From Pseudomonadota bacterium (GTDB lineage Bacteria; Myxococcota_A; UBA9042; GCA-2863065), in the NCBI GenBank assembly GCA_005776725.1, contig SXOO01000020.1, positions 1 through 34,103 on the forward strand: a DNA stretch of 34,103 nt, given 5' to 3'. The stretch's first letter is position 1. The number at the start of each line of letters is the position of its first letter. Shown here one piece after another: positions 1 to 7,547 of the stretch. A model generated the notes under the pieces. That model worked only from the letters and a program-made list of their open reading frames with translations, was not told the origin of the DNA and ran no database searches. A program made the position numbers and the translations under genes.

Positions 1-134
1 AACACCCGAAGCTGTAGCTTGCCCGACGCGAAGAGGTCGATGCCGGTGGACAGCGACGGGCTGATTGCCTCCGGCTGGCCAGCCGCGCTCGGCCCGGCAA
101 GGGTGATGTAGTCCTGCCACACGATCTGCTTCAT
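1..134 (-). CDS. Partial hypothetical protein (N-terminus only)
   Basis: An open frame begins with ATG at 134 and runs off the left edge, so only about 44 N-terminal residues are visible (begins MKQIVWQDYITLAG). The start lies two bases after the TGA of the upstream 141-residue gene (TGACCATG), which implies one transcript and translational coupling. No signal peptide or membrane segment is visible. I do not recognise a family. The small size of its neighbour and the possible decayed genes upstream would suit a phage or phage-derived structural cassette, but that is inference from context only. Confidence 0.55.
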   Translation of the reverse strand, partial: MKQIVWQDYITLAGPSAAGQPEAISPSLSTGIDLFASGKLQLRV

Positions 135-136
135 GG

Positions 137-562
137 TCAGGCCTCCGTCGCGGTGATGCGGGCGCACAACACGGCCGAGCTGCCAGAGACAGTTGCCGGG
201 AACCTCACGGCCCAGCGAAGGTACTGCCCCAGCCGATAGTCTCCCCCGCGCTCGATAGACTTGAGGAGCGTGAGGATGAACTGACCCTCTTGTCTGACGG
301 AGGCGGAGGTCGGCGTGGAGAACATCGTCGTCCAGCTGTCTGAGTCGATGGCGTCACAGACCTGGACGTCGAGCACCGGTACCTGCCCCGCCGCGGAGGC
401 CGTCGCACGAAACAGCTCGACGCCCAGGACGACCATCTGGGAACGTCGGGTGTCGAGGACCTGGGCGAAGGGCTGAAGAATCCGCGTGAACGGCTTCGAA
501 GCCGCGCCCGCCGGGGGAGCCTGCGAGAAACGGGTTATGGGCAGGAAATCGAAGGACCTCAC
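137..562 (-). CDS. Hypothetical 141-residue protein, possibly phage-derived
   Basis: I chose the GTG at 562 as start because a GGAGG ribosome-binding site sits 7-8 bases upstream. Extending further would translate a 15-base tandem repeat as meaningless GPTAP units. The protein (starts VRSFDFLPITRF, ends ARITATEA) has no signal peptide or membrane span and looks like a compact soluble beta-rich protein. It is followed after two bases by another open frame cut by the window edge. No family is recognised. Small, tightly packed, unrelated genes in this order are typical of phage capsid/tail regions, but nothing in the sequence proves it. A host hypothetical gene is equally possible. Confidence 0.5.
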   Translation of the reverse strand: MRSFDFLPITRFSQAPPAGAASKPFTRILQPFAQVLDTRRSQMVVLGVELFRATASAAGQVPVLDVQVCDAIDSDSWTTMFSTPTSASVRQEGQFILTLLKSIERGGDYRLGQYLRWAVRFPATVSGSSAVLCARITATEA

Positions 563-581
563 GGTATGGCCTCCAAACCAT

Positions 582-626
582 GTGGGCCCCGGAGCGGTGG
601 GCCCCGGAGCGGTGGGCCCCGGAGCA
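582..626. repeat. 15-bp tandem repeat, about 2.9 copies
   Basis: The unit GTGGGCCCCGGAGCG occurs at 582-596 and 597-611, and as GTGGGCCCCGGAGC at 612-625. It lies just upstream of the ribosome-binding site of the minus-strand gene starting at 562, so it would be in that gene's leader. Each unit contains the self-complementary GGGCCC, so the leader RNA can form alternative G/C-rich structures. Origin by replication slippage is likely; a regulatory role is only possible. Confidence 0.85.
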
Positions 627-711
627 ATTCTACTGTATTGCCCAGAGGATACCTGGTGCACTGCGGCCGTAAAGGGGTCTATTGCAAATTTCTCAGAATT
701 CGTCAGCCATG

Positions 712-946
712 CTATCTACCGGGGCCCCGAGGGCCGGAGTACGCACACCGCGGGGTGCCATCGTCTGGCCCCAAAACGAGGCCCGTCCCAGTGTTCTGGA
801 CCTGCATGGTCTCGAGCGGAATCACCGCGAGGTCCGTCGCAGGGTTGAATGAAGCTGGTCGAGATGGCGCTGGTGGTCGACACGATGAGGCGACCCTCCA
901 CTCCAAGCGCAGTCGCGGTCGCCTTGGTCAGCTCGGGCCCAGACAC
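712..946 (-). pseudogene. Small frameshifted gene (4-base duplication)
   Basis: On the minus strand, a frame starting GTG at 946 (VSGPELTKATATALGVEGRL) reads naturally for about 32 codons and then turns into implausible sequence. From about 845 a second frame takes over (NPATDLAVIPLETMQVQNTG) and ends at a TAG at 712-714. The switch coincides with TTCATTCA on the minus strand, a tandem 4-base duplication. Removing one TTCA joins both halves into one frame of about 77 residues (...STSFNPATDL...). I read this as a small gene broken by slippage. The restored product has no recognised domain. It lies in the same orientation as the small genes at 1-562 and may share their origin. Confidence 0.4.
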
Positions 947-967
947 GAGCCGGCGCCACCCTGGGCG

Positions 968-1050
968 TCACGGGAAGAGGTCGTAGAGATCTGTTGTGAT
1001 TCCCAGAGCATGGCGGCGTTGGCCTTCAGAGGGGCAAGTTCACGCTCCTC
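968..1050 (-). pseudogene. Possible C-terminal remnant of a decayed gene
   Basis: A minus-strand frame through 1012-1050 reads EERELAPLKANAA, and from 1012 a neighbouring frame continues as HALGITTDLYDLFP to a TGA at 968-970. The two pieces join if one base is restored near 1012. The combined sequence looks like the C-terminus of a real protein and ends just before the frameshifted gene below it, as in a compact gene array. The evidence is composition and layout only; it could also be chance reading of the 3' untranslated region of the lipoprotein gene ending at 1105. Confidence 0.22.
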
Positions 1051-1104
1051 TTCCGAACCTCGGCGCCCGCCGTCGGAGATCTCGTGTGGGGCGCGCTCGG
1101 TCGC

Positions 1105-2949
1105 TCAGGGCGCGAACGCGCGGACCGAGCGCGCAACGTTGCCCTCGGCGTCCCGAAGCTCTACCCAGAGCTCATGATCGCGCCCGGCCACGAGCGGCTG
1201 AGCGCTCCCCGTGGCGCCGTACGTGATAGCGGTGGTCCCCGGGGGGAGCGCCGTCGAGTCCCAGCGCAGCTCGCCTCCCTCCAGGACGCGGACGCGCACC
1301 GTGTGGCCTGCAGGGGCCGAGTCGGGGATCGACCACGAGATCGCAAAGCCGGGACCGACCCGGATGTCTTCTGGCAGCGCGTCCAGCGGCATCGGCGGCG
1401 CTTCGAAGGAGTCGGAGACCCCGTCGTACCAGCCCATGTCGATGCGCCACGGCGTCGGGGGCGGCCGTACCGCGCCCACATCGAGCTCGAAGCCGTAGAT
1501 CAGCCCGTCGCGGTCGTCGAAGCGGCGTCCAGACAGATCGATCGGGCCCACGGTGGGCACCCAGGCGGCGCCGCGCACGGGGATGTTCGTCATCTCGCGC
1601 CCCTCCACGCTGACCACGTAGCGATCGCTGAGGTCGTCGCGGCGCTCGCGCATCACCGTCACACGGCGGTCGCCGCGCACGGGCGTGAAGACCACGTGCC
1701 GCTCGATGTTCGAGCCTCGGATCTCCAGCATCGGCACCCGCGTCCCGTCGAACATCTCCTCGGAGGGGTCGCCGTCCCAGAAGTTTCCGTCGCCATCCTC
1801 GTCCAGTGACACGATCAGCATGTAGCGGCCGTCGGGGAGGCCCTCGATGCGAAACGGCTGGGGATTCATGGGCGCCGCGATCCGCGTCCACTGCTGGTGG
1901 TAGGGCTCGACGAAGCGCGCGGACTCCACGGAGAGCACGAGCGTGCCGCGCGGCTCCACCCCGTCGAAGGCCACCGAGCCGCTGATGGCGTGGCCCCCCT
2001 TCACCGCGCCGATGCGCACGGGTCCCCACACATTGGACAGCGGGCCCTCGACGTCGCCCACCTGCTCGCTCACGGCGAACCAGAGCTCTTCGCCGTCGGG
2101 TAGGCCGTACTGCACGTAGAGCGCGCGCTGGTTGCCGGGCCACGGAGGGATCTGCGCCACGCCTCCCCCTTCGGGCTGCCCCGGACCCGGGTCTGGCGAG
2201 GTGCTCCAGTAGAGGTTGTAGAACTCAGCGCTCTCCCCTCCGCCCTGCCCCTCGAACTGCACCGAGGCGGCGCCCTCCAGCGGAAAGACCTGGAGATCCA
2301 GCGGGGCGCGCGGGCTGACCTCCGGCGGATCGACCAGCTCGAGGTGGAGGTCGGCGAGCCCGTCGGGCCCGATCTCGAAGGCCGGGAGGGAGGCGGCTGG
2401 CGCGTTGCGGTTGGTGTCCGTGGCCCCGAGGTAGTCGAGGAAGGCCACGGCGTAGTAGCGGCCGGGCGGGACACCCCGGATGGTGAAGGCGCCCGGCGCG
2501 TCCAGCGAGGTGCCCCAGCCGGCGAGCCCCGGTGAGACCGCCTCTTGGCGCAGCTGCACGAAGACGCGCCCTCGCCGCTTGCCGGAGTACGCGACCGTGC
2601 CCTGGACCTCCACGCGCGACACGCGGTCCCAGGAGTTCAGGTCGAAATCGAGGGTGTGGAGGCCGTCGCTGGCGAGAGTCACCGTGGCAGACGGGGGTGA
2701 GAAGACCGCGGCCCCCTCGAGGACACCGGGGACCACCGCGTAGCTCCCTGGCGACAGGCCGTCGAACGCGTACTGCCCGTCCGGCCCGGTCAGCGCTGAG
2801 TGCACCTGGGACGCTGAGGCGGTGACCACCACGCCCTCGGCGGGCGCGCCACCCGCCAGGACTCGCCCCTCGAGCCGCGCGGGCCCGCTGGGCGACTCCG
2901 CGCACGCGGTGACGACAGCTGCCGTCAGGATCGCGAGCGCGCGCGTCAC
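1105..2949 (-). CDS. Lipoprotein with carboxypeptidase-regulatory-like domains
   Basis: This is a 614-residue exported lipoprotein. The N-terminus has a hydrophobic segment ending in a lipobox (V-T-A-C, Cys16), so the mature protein should be membrane-anchored. Three stretches show the carboxypeptidase regulatory-like beta-sandwich pattern (G-R/T-V, then GxY/F-x-(F/I)-x-GLxPGxY): about 25-75, 113-170 and 321-395. The remainder resembles fibronectin-like beta structure. DEDGDGNFWDGD near residue 395 resembles a calcium-binding loop. The GTG start overlaps by one base the TAG of the upstream FG-GAP gene (TAGTG), so the two should be translated together. Such domains are carbohydrate- or protein-binding scaffolds in surface proteins; no enzymatic domain is visible. 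The specific function is unknown. Confidence 0.8.
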   Translation of the reverse strand: MTRALAILTAAVVTACAESPSGPARLEGRVLAGGAPAEGVVVTASASQVHSALTGPDGQYAFDGLSPGSYAVVPGVLEGAAVFSPPSATVTLASDGLHTLDFDLNSWDRVSRVEVQGTVAYSGKRRGRVFVQLRQEAVSPGLAGWGTSLDAPGAFTIRGVPPGRYYAVAFLDYLGATDTNRNAPAASLPAFEIGPDGLADLHLELVDPPEVSPRAPLDLQVFPLEGAASVQFEGQGGGESAEFYNLYWSTSPDPGPGQPEGGGVAQIPPWPGNQRALYVQYGLPDGEELWFAVSEQVGDVEGPLSNVWGPVRIGAVKGGHAISGSVAFDGVEPRGTLVLSVESARFVEPYHQQWTRIAAPMNPQPFRIEGLPDGRYMLIVSLDEDGDGNFWDGDPSEEMFDGTRVPMLEIRGSNIERHVVFTPVRGDRRVTVMRERRDDLSDRYVVSVEGREMTNIPVRGAAWVPTVGPIDLSGRRFDDRDGLIYGFELDVGAVRPPPTPWRIDMGWYDGVSDSFEAPPMPLDALPEDIRVGPGFAISWSIPDSAPAGHTVRVRVLEGGELRWDSTALPPGTTAITYGATGSAQPLVAGRDHELWVELRDAEGNVARSVRAFAP

Positions 2950-5900
2950 TAGGGTGCGAGGAGCGGCACGACGAAGACGGAGCCCTGATCGAGGCCCGAG
3001 CCCTGGCCTTCGTACCCGGAGACTGCGAGCCAGACGGTGCCGTCCGGGAACGTCGCTCCCACGACGGTCTCGCCGATTCGCCCCTCGGGCCGCTCAGTCT
3101 CGCCACCCAGGGCCCAGAGCGGCAGCGCCTTCAGGCCGTCGCCAGCCTGGCTGCCGTTGCCCACGAACTCCACGAGGCGCGCGCCGCCCGCGAAGGGCGT
3201 GCCCCCTCCGCCGCCGAGCGGGCCACCTACCAGCACCGCAGCGCGGCCACCGGGGAGCACCCCGGGAACGAGCGCCACCGAGCGCCCCAGCTCTTCGCCG
3301 GGTGAGCCGCCCTCGACGCGGAGGTTCGCGAGCGCTCCGACGGGCCCGAATGGCGTCGGCGTCTGCGCCTGCAACAAGGGGAGCCGCGACGCCGCGAGTG
3401 TTGCGAGCCAGCTCCCGCGGACCATCCACGCCCCGCCCACGGTGTTCCCAGACACCGACAACTGGAAAGCGCCCACTCCGAGGTCTGCCAGCCCGTCGCC
3501 GTCGAGGTCACCGCCGGAGTCCACCGAGAAGCCGGACTGCGCCCCCGCCACGCCGGGCGCCAGCAAGGTCACCAGCGGCTCCGACGGGCAGCCCGGCTTG
3601 CCGTAGCCCCAGATCAGCCGAACGGTGCCCTGGTTGCTCTGACCGAAGTCCTCGGCGTTGGCGCCGATCGCCACCTCGTCGCAGCCGTCTCCGTCGAGAT
3701 CGGGCACCCCGGACACGGAGCGCCCGAGCGCGTCGCTCGCCAGCAGCCCCTGGACGGTGAGCCACGCGTCGCAGATGACGGTGATCTTGGTGGGCGCGGT
3801 GGAGGCCCGCCCGCGGATGATCAGCGCGGCGCCGGCGTTGGCCTCCTTCGGCGGATCCCACGAGACGCTGCCCAAGACCAGCTCGTCCTTGCCATCGCCG
3901 TCCATGTCGAAGCCCCCGTCGAGGCTGTCGGGCGTCACGTTGTCTTGGGGCGGGTAGTAGGCGAACGCCGGCTTGGTCTCGACGCCGGCGCCCGTGCCGC
4001 GGAAGACGAACACCACGCCGGAGTTCGTGGTGGCGCCCGTGCAGGTGCCGTCCCGCAGGTAAGCGGCGTTCGTCTCGAAGTTGTTCGGGCGGTCGTCCGC
4101 CCGCGCGAGGACCGCGAGGTCGTTGTGGCCGTCGCCGTCGAAGTCGCCGCCAGCAGCAGCCCACCCGAGCTGATCGCTGCCGCTGTGCCCGGTGAAGTTC
4201 GCGAGCACCGTGGGGGCACCGCTGTACGGCGACGTAGAGGCGCTGGAGTACACGGTGGCGAGCCCCGAGTTGATGTTGGCGTCCGTCTCTCCGTTCGGGA
4301 TGCCCACGAAGAGCTCGGGCTTGCCGTCCCCGTTGAGGTCTGGGACGAACGCGAGCCCACGCCCCACGTTTGCCCCGGAGGCCTCGCCGGGCATGGCCAG
4401 CGGCACGGCGTCCGGCTTCTCGGGCACCGCGGCGCCGCGGGCGTAGTACGGCCGCCCGACGTTCGGCCCAAGGTCGTCGTTCTGGCCCGCGAAGACGAGG
4501 GCATCGCGCACGCCGTCGCCGTCGAGGTCGCCCGCGATCGTGGCCGCCTGGCCGAAGCGGTCGGTCCCCGCCAGGCCGCCGACCGTGCGCGCAAGCTGCG
4601 GCGCGCCGCCCACAACACCTCGGAAGATGCGCAGTGTGCCCGCATTCGCGGGTCCGCCGGGCACCTCGAGCTGAAAGTCACCCACGACAAGATCCCGGGG
4701 AGCCACGCCGTCCCAGTCGGCCACCGCGACCCACCAGCCGGTCTGGTCGGAGGCCACGGCGCCCTCGATCGTGCGTGTCGCGCTCTCGGCGGGGTCTGTG
4801 ATCAGCGGCGGTGTGGTGGGGAGTGTGGTCTGGGACCAGATCCGGACGGCGCCGACCTGGATCTTTCCCGTCACGCCGCGGAGGTATTGGCTGGCGACCA
4901 GCTCCGCGGCGTCGTCGCCGTCGAGATCCCCGGCGGCGAGGGTGCGACCGAGGTTGGTCCCCTTATCCACCGCGTCGATCCCTCCCAGGAACCGCACCGG
5001 CAGCTCGGTGAGCCCGCCGACCAGCATGGCATCCGCGAGCACGCCCGCGTGGATCGCGATCAGCCCATCGTTTGTTCGCCCCGCGGCTGCGCCCCACTTG
5101 AGGGAGCCCCAGGCCACGTCGTCTGCGCCGTTCTTGTCGAAGTCGCCCACCGCGACCGCGTTACCCATCTGGAGGTCCGCCTCGCCCGCGGGCCCAGTGG
5201 GCGTGGCGGTCATGCCGTAGACGATGGTGTCTGCGTCTTCGATGAAGCCGCCCGGGCGCCCGAGGAAGACGTGCAACGCTCCCTGGTTCGAGCGCTGAGG
5301 GGTGGCCTTGCGGTCCTCGCCCAGGCGGGCGCTCACCACCAGATCCAGCTCCCCGTCGCCGTTGACGTCGCCGGCGTCCATGGCGAAACCGAACTCGTCG
5401 CTCCCGAACGGCCCAGCCAGCACGGTGCTCGGGGCGTCTTCGAAGAAGGCGCCCGGCACGCCGCGAAACACCCAGACGCCGCCGTTGTTGACCAGCCCGG
5501 CCACGTCCAGCTGATACCCGGAGACCGCGAGATCCAGCAGGCCGTCGCCGTCGAAGTCGCGCAGCAGCACGGCCTGGCCCACGAAGTCGCGGCGGCGCGC
5601 ACCGGTGATCACGCGCAATGGAGATGCCTCGAGGCCGCCTCCCGCAGCGACGGGGAGACCGCGGTACACATAGGCCGCGCCGCCGTCCAGCGCGTCGACG
5701 TCCGCCTCCCGGAGGCCCAGCACCGCGTCCGCGAGCCCGTCGCCGTCGATGTCGCCGGCCGCGACCGCCGCGTGCGCCGAGCCGTCGCCAGCGCGCGGCA
5801 GCGACACCGCGAGCGACGACGCCACAACCACGGGGATCTGGGTGGTGAGGCTGGTGTATCGGTCCGTGACGGCGAGGGCGCCCTGCCCTGCCGCGGCGGC

Positions 5901-7193
5901 TGTGATGGCGCCCTCCGAGACCGACAGGAGCGCTTCAGACCCCGGAGCGGGCGCGAAGTCGAAGACCCCCGAGCCACCGACCACGCGCGGCACGAACGTG
6001 GAGCCCGCGGGCAAGGCCAGCTGTCGCGGGTCGCCCACGAGCACGGCACCGTCGACCACCGTGATCTTCGCGTCCAGCGCCAGCTCGAGGACAAGGTCCC
6101 GCGCCCTCACGGTCACCTTGCCCGCGCTACCGGCGACGAACGCGCCGTCGGGAGCGAGCATGGCGCCGTTCGCCGGGCCCACGAGCTCGAACGACACCAC
6201 GCCGGAGCCGCCCAGCACCTCGAACGCGACGTCCGCGCCCGGCGGCACCGTGGCCGCCCCGGGCAGGACCTGGGGCGGGTCCACCACGTTCACGAGAGAA
6301 GCGCCCGTCCCTTCGCAGCCGAGATCCGTCAGGACGATCACGTCCACCACCCCAACCGAACCGCCGGAGAGGTACGCCCCGGTCAGCGCGTTGACGATGC
6401 CCCCGCTCTGGTCGCTCTCCAGCGCGAAGCGATACTTCCCGGTGCCGCCCGAGGCCTTGAACACGAGCAGATCGTAGGGCAGCGCCGCGGTGGCCTCGGG
6501 AGTGAGGACCAGCGGGGGATCGCAAGGGAGCGGGCCCACGGGCCCGAGGTCCTCCGGGGGGGGCTCCACGTCCTCCGGCGGGGGCTCCACGTCCTCCAGC
6601 GGGGCCTCCACGTCCTCCGGCGGGGGCTCCACGTCCTCCAGCGGGGGCTCCACGTCCTCCAGCGGGGCCTCCACGTCCTCCGGCGGCGGCTCCACGTCCT
6701 CCGGCGGCGGCTCCACGTCCTCCGGCGGCGGCTCCACGTCCTCCGGCGGCGGCTCCACGTCCTCCGGCGGCGGCTCCACGTCCTCCGGCGGCGGCTCCAC
6801 CTCCTCCGGCGGCGGCTCCACGTCCTCCGGCGGCGGCTCCACGTCCTCCGGCGGCGGCTCAGCGTCCGCGGGCGGCCCAGCGTCGGGCGGCGGGGTGTCG
6901 ACCTCGCCCGCCGGCTCCTCGGCGTCTAGGGGGGCGCGCGTGTCTTCTGGGCTCGCGGGGACGTCGTCTGAGGGCGCTCCGACGTCGTCTCCGCCGACCT
7001 CCGCGAGCTCGAAGGCGTCGTCGGCGCTGTCGGGGGCGACGGTGAGGTCGGCACCAGCACCCGGAGTGGTCGTGTCGTCAGCGGCTACTCCGGGGGTGTC
7101 CGCCGTGCCCTGCGCGTCTGCAACGTCGGTCACCGCCGCCGAGGGCGCCCCGCACGCCGCCACGACCCACACCAGCAACCAACAGCACCGCAT
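2949..7193 (-). CDS. FG-GAP repeat lipoprotein with EPPPEDV spacer
   Basis: This is a 1414-residue surface lipoprotein. The ATG at 7193 is preferred over an upstream in-frame start because it has GGAGGGGAAC directly upstream and gives a lipoprotein signal (MRCCWLLVWVVAAC, Cys14). Order: signal; acidic low-complexity segment to about 111; 16 copies of the heptad EPPPEDV/EAPLEDV (112-223); three Ig-like modules with GGSG-x-Y/F-x-F motifs (about 225-465); then about 11 FG-GAP/integrin-alpha-type blades from about 487 to 1290, each with a calcium-loop motif such as DIDGDGLAD, DFDGDGLLD or DLNGDGKPE. The last 100 residues lack clear motifs. FG-GAP blades form beta-propellers that bind calcium and often other proteins or glycans. 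Its stop overlaps the next lipoprotein gene. It probably projects from the cell surface on the rigid proline-rich stalk. Confidence 0.85.
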   Translation of the reverse strand: MRCCWLLVWVVAACGAPSAAVTDVADAQGTADTPGVAADDTTTPGAGADLTVAPDSADDAFELAEVGGDDVGAPSDDVPASPEDTRAPLDAEEPAGEVDTPPPDAGPPADAEPPPEDVEPPPEDVEPPPEEVEPPPEDVEPPPEDVEPPPEDVEPPPEDVEPPPEDVEPPPEDVEAPLEDVEPPLEDVEPPPEDVEAPLEDVEPPPEDVEPPPEDLGPVGPLPCDPPLVLTPEATAALPYDLLVFKASGGTGKYRFALESDQSGGIVNALTGAYLSGGSVGVVDVIVLTDLGCEGTGASLVNVVDPPQVLPGAATVPPGADVAFEVLGGSGVVSFELVGPANGAMLAPDGAFVAGSAGKVTVRARDLVLELALDAKITVVDGAVLVGDPRQLALPAGSTFVPRVVGGSGVFDFAPAPGSEALLSVSEGAITAAAAGQGALAVTDRYTSLTTQIPVVVASSLAVSLPRAGDGSAHAAVAAGDIDGDGLADAVLGLREADVDALDGGAAYVYRGLPVAAGGGLEASPLRVITGARRRDFVGQAVLLRDFDGDGLLDLAVSGYQLDVAGLVNNGGVWVFRGVPGAFFEDAPSTVLAGPFGSDEFGFAMDAGDVNGDGELDLVVSARLGEDRKATPQRSNQGALHVFLGRPGGFIEDADTIVYGMTATPTGPAGEADLQMGNAVAVGDFDKNGADDVAWGSLKWGAAAGRTNDGLIAIHAGVLADAMLVGGLTELPVRFLGGIDAVDKGTNLGRTLAAGDLDGDDAAELVASQYLRGVTGKIQVGAVRIWSQTTLPTTPPLITDPAESATRTIEGAVASDQTGWWVAVADWDGVAPRDLVVGDFQLEVPGGPANAGTLRIFRGVVGGAPQLARTVGGLAGTDRFGQAATIAGDLDGDGVRDALVFAGQNDDLGPNVGRPYYARGAAVPEKPDAVPLAMPGEASGANVGRGLAFVPDLNGDGKPELFVGIPNGETDANINSGLATVYSSASTSPYSGAPTVLANFTGHSGSDQLGWAAAGGDFDGDGHNDLAVLARADDRPNNFETNAAYLRDGTCTGATTNSGVVFVFRGTGAGVETKPAFAYYPPQDNVTPDSLDGGFDMDGDGKDELVLGSVSWDPPKEANAGAALIIRGRASTAPTKITVICDAWLTVQGLLASDALGRSVSGVPDLDGDGCDEVAIGANAEDFGQSNQGTVRLIWGYGKPGCPSEPLVTLLAPGVAGAQSGFSVDSGGDLDGDGLADLGVGAFQLSVSGNTVGGAWMVRGSWLATLAASRLPLLQAQTPTPFGPVGALANLRVEGGSPGEELGRSVALVPGVLPGGRAAVLVGGPLGGGGGTPFAGGARLVEFVGNGSQAGDGLKALPLWALGGETERPEGRIGETVVGATFPDGTVWLAVSGYEGQGSGLDQGSVFVVPLLAP
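6525..6860. repeat. 21-bp tandem coding repeat (16 copies, EPPPEDV heptad)
   Basis: Sixteen consecutive 21-base units encode EPPPEDV with variants EPPPEEV, EAPLEDV, EPPLEDV and EPPPEDL on the minus strand. Copies in the gene-5' half are almost identical at DNA level (CGGCGGCGGCTCCACGTCCTC on plus), while those at 6550-6665 vary, suggesting recent expansion of the uniform half. The encoded segment would be an extended acidic, proline-rich stalk between the lipid anchor and the folded domains. Confidence 0.9.
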
Positions 7194-7547
7194 GTTCCCC
7201 TCCACCTCGACCGCCGCATCATCGCACCGGTCTGGCCAAAAAAACGAGTCCCACCGGCCCCCTCGACGCTGCGCGACCCAGCGGCTTTCGTAGCAAGGCT
7301 GCAAACCGCCGAGGGGTGCTCGGCTCGGCGCTCGCGCCACAGGAATTCACGTTGGGGCCGGGGCAGCAGAGATCCCCGGCCCGGTTCACCTCCGCGCTCC
7401 CGCGCTTCGGCGAAATTCAAGCTGGGGCCGGGGCAGCAGAGATCCCCGGCCCGGTTCACCTCCGCGCTCCCGCGCTCCGGTGAATTCGCTGCCTGCCGCC
7501 CGTTCCAGCCGTTGAGCCGCCCACCGCGGGGTGCAATAGTCCACGAT
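7194..7547. other. Divergent intergenic region between two lipoprotein genes
   Basis: This 354-base region separates the start of the FG-GAP lipoprotein gene (minus) from the start of the cytochrome/DUF1501 operon (plus), so it should contain promoters for both. I cannot assign convincing -35/-10 boxes. Its main feature is the 70-base tandem repeat with hairpins at 7343-7489. Confidence 0.6.
7343..7489. repeat. 70-bp direct repeat, two copies, each with a 9-bp hairpin
   Basis: The segment from TGGGGCCGGGG to CTCCCGCGCT is present at 7353-7406 and again at 7423-7476, identical and exactly 70 bases apart. AATTC-containing junctions (GAATTCAC, GAAATTCA, GAATTCGC) lie before, between and after the copies. 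Each copy contains a perfect inverted repeat, GGGCCGGGG / CCCCGGCCC, with the 10-base loop CAGCAGAGAT (7355-7382 and 7425-7452). Position between divergent genes suggests either a regulatory site or a palindromic repeat element. Confidence 0.9.

Larger units (their letters stand above)
563..1104. other. Intergenic stretch without an intact gene
   Basis: This 540-base stretch separates the 141-residue gene from the 3' end of the carboxypeptidase-regulatory-like lipoprotein gene. It contains the 15-bp tandem repeat, a visibly A+T-richer patch around 625-715 that could hold a promoter for the minus-strand genes to its left, and two minus-strand segments that look like decayed coding sequence (listed separately). 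I see no intact gene, RNA gene or insertion sequence in it. Confidence 0.6.

Noticed and set aside
6525..6860. Possible CRISPR array
   Set aside because: Units are contiguous 21-mers with no unique spacers and lie in frame within a gene.
3945..6929. A 994-codon plus-strand open frame with repeats such as RGLHVLR
   Set aside because: It is the antisense of the FG-GAP gene; its composition (many His, Arg, Val) and repeats simply mirror the EPPPEDV tract and DGDG codons. No ribosome-binding site supports it.
6490..7293. Plus-strand frame rich in SGGGSTSS repeats
   Set aside because: Antisense reading of the 21-bp coding repeat; low complexity and no start signal.
7343..7489. Possible CRISPR or tRNA-like element
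   Set aside because: Only two copies without spacers; the hairpins do not form a cloverleaf.
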